From assembly GCA_025937035.1 (NCBI GenBank), contig JAICSG010000231.1:1-6651 (forward strand): 6,651 bases of DNA, written 5' to 3'. Below the pieces are notes generated by a model. The model had not been told where the DNA came from. It saw nothing but the letters and a program-made list of their open reading frames with translations, and did not search any database. The DNA is from Thermoanaerobaculia bacterium. GTDB lineage: Bacteria; Acidobacteriota; Thermoanaerobaculia; Multivoradales; UBA5704. Shown one piece after another: positions 5,737 through 6,651 of the stretch. Position 1 is the first letter of the stretch, and each line of letters opens with the position of its first letter. The position numbers and the translations under genes are program-made.

Positions 5737-6651
5737 GTATCTGTTGGAGGTGCGGAGCGAGGAGATCCCGGCCCGCATGCTGGGGCCGGGAGTGCGCGAG
5801 CTGGCCACCCGGGTGTTCGAGGAGCTGATGGCGCGCGGCATCGGTCCGCGCGAGGTCGAGACCGGCTTCACCCCCCGCCGGCTGGTGCTGATCCTCTCCG
5901 GCCTCCCGGAGCGCGAGCCCGACCGCGAGGAGCAGGTGATGGGCCCGCCCGTGCGCGCCGCCTTCGGCGCCGACGGCGCCCCCACCCAGGCCCTGCTCGG
6001 CTTCGCCAAGCGGACCGGCCTGGAGCCGGACCAGATCGCGCGGGTGAAGACCGACAAGGGGGAGTATCTCGCCGCCACCAAGAAGATCGAGGGACGCCCC
6101 ACGCGCGAGGTGCTGGCCGAGATCGTCCCCCGCATCCTCACCGGCATCTCCTGGGCGAAGACCATGCGCTGGGGGAGCGGCGAGGGCCCCTGGGTGCGCC
6201 CGGTGCACGGCGTCGTCTCCCTGCTCGACGGCGAGGTGGTGCCCTTCGAGCTGTTCGGCATCCAGGCCGGCGACGAGTCCGAGGGGCATCCGACCCTCTC
6301 GCCCGGCGTGTTCGGCGTCTCCAGCGTGGAGGACTACCGGCGGCACCTCGCCGCGCGGGCCATCGAGGTGCGTCCGGCCGAGCGCCGGCGGGCCCTCCAC
6401 GAGACCATGCTCGCCCGCGCCTCGGAGCTCGGCGGCGTGCTGGTCGACGACCCGGCGCTGCTCGACAAGCTGACCGCCATCTGCGAGATCCCCGGCGTGA
6501 TGGAAGGGCGTTTCGGCGACGCCTTCCTGGAGCTGCCGGCCGAGGTGCTCTCCACCAGCCTGCGCGACCACCAGAGCGCCCTCACGGTGGCCTCGCCCAA
6601 CGATGAAGGAAAGCTGCTGCCGTGCTTCCTCACCGTGATGGACCGGCCGGA
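5723..6651 (+). CDS. glyS: Glycyl-tRNA synthetase beta subunit GlyS, N-terminal part (cut by window edge)
   Basis: The beta subunit binds and positions tRNA-Gly for the GlyQ catalytic subunit. Translation from ATG 5723 runs open through the window end: 309 residues of a protein of about 690 in E. coli. Family blocks: [15 protein letters not shown] (6-20), GFTPRRLVL (48-56), [23 protein letters not shown] (73-95, fusion of the GPP and AFG-DG blocks), KGEYLAA (112-118), [23 protein letters not shown] (143-165) and [14 protein letters not shown] (271-284). Two sites that are usually near-invariant look altered: the GHRF block reads GHPTLSP (188-194), and the HQ-KYF or HQ-RYF block reads HQSALTV (283-289). 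Both changes lie in good reading frame with conserved flanks, so this is divergence and not a frameshift. The remaining HD-like, core and anticodon-recognition parts lie outside the window. Confidence 0.96.

Overview
This is a GC-rich bacterial stretch, densely coded on both strands, with seven protein genes: five complete and two cut by the window ends. Its genes place it in a high-GC Gram-negative-type lineage: split glycyl-tRNA synthetase genes (glyQ, glyS) directly behind recO, a KirBac-type potassium channel, a LemA protein and a YhgA/Rpn-like protein. The recO-glyQ-glyS order and the protein style would fit Acidobacteriota or a deltaproteobacterial-type lineage, but this is an inference from general familiarity and no marker here fixes the taxon.

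Layout, left to right. (1) 1-519, minus: the N-terminal two thirds of thymidylate synthase (thyA), including the catalytic cysteine, running off the left edge. (2) 520-593: a short divergent intergenic region with a good -10 hexamer and a small hairpin touching the lemA Shine-Dalgarno. (3) 594-1238, plus: a LemA-family membrane-anchored protein. (4) 1243-2220, minus: a KirBac inward-rectifier potassium channel, convergent with lemA and only 4 bases away. (5) 2277-3296, minus: a Rpn/YhgA-like PD-(D/E)XK protein with a repeated linker. (6) 3297-3432: a divergent intergenic region of 136 bases. (7) 3433-3945, plus: a small secreted protein of unknown function. (8) 3970-4722, plus: recO. (9) 4723-4818: a leader with small hairpins. 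(10) 4819-5736 glyQ and 5723-6651 glyS (partial), plus, overlapping by 14 bases.

The genes fall into two parts. thyA and recO-glyQS are housekeeping: dTMP synthesis, RecF-pathway recombinational repair, and charging of tRNA-Gly. The four genes between them (lemA, kir, rpn-like, secreted unknown) are accessory, face different ways and show no obvious shared pathway. No gene-free stretch exceeds 300 bases. I found no rRNA, tRNA, CRISPR array, insertion sequence or convincing U-tract terminator. I do not see a clear new multi-gene system. The points most worth a second look are the altered GHRF and HQ-KYF type motifs in GlyS, the unassigned two-cysteine secreted protein, a recurring GATAKRAT motif before lemA, recO and glyQ (at recO placed as for a leaderless mRNA), and the perfect 12-base tandem repeat inside the Rpn-like gene.
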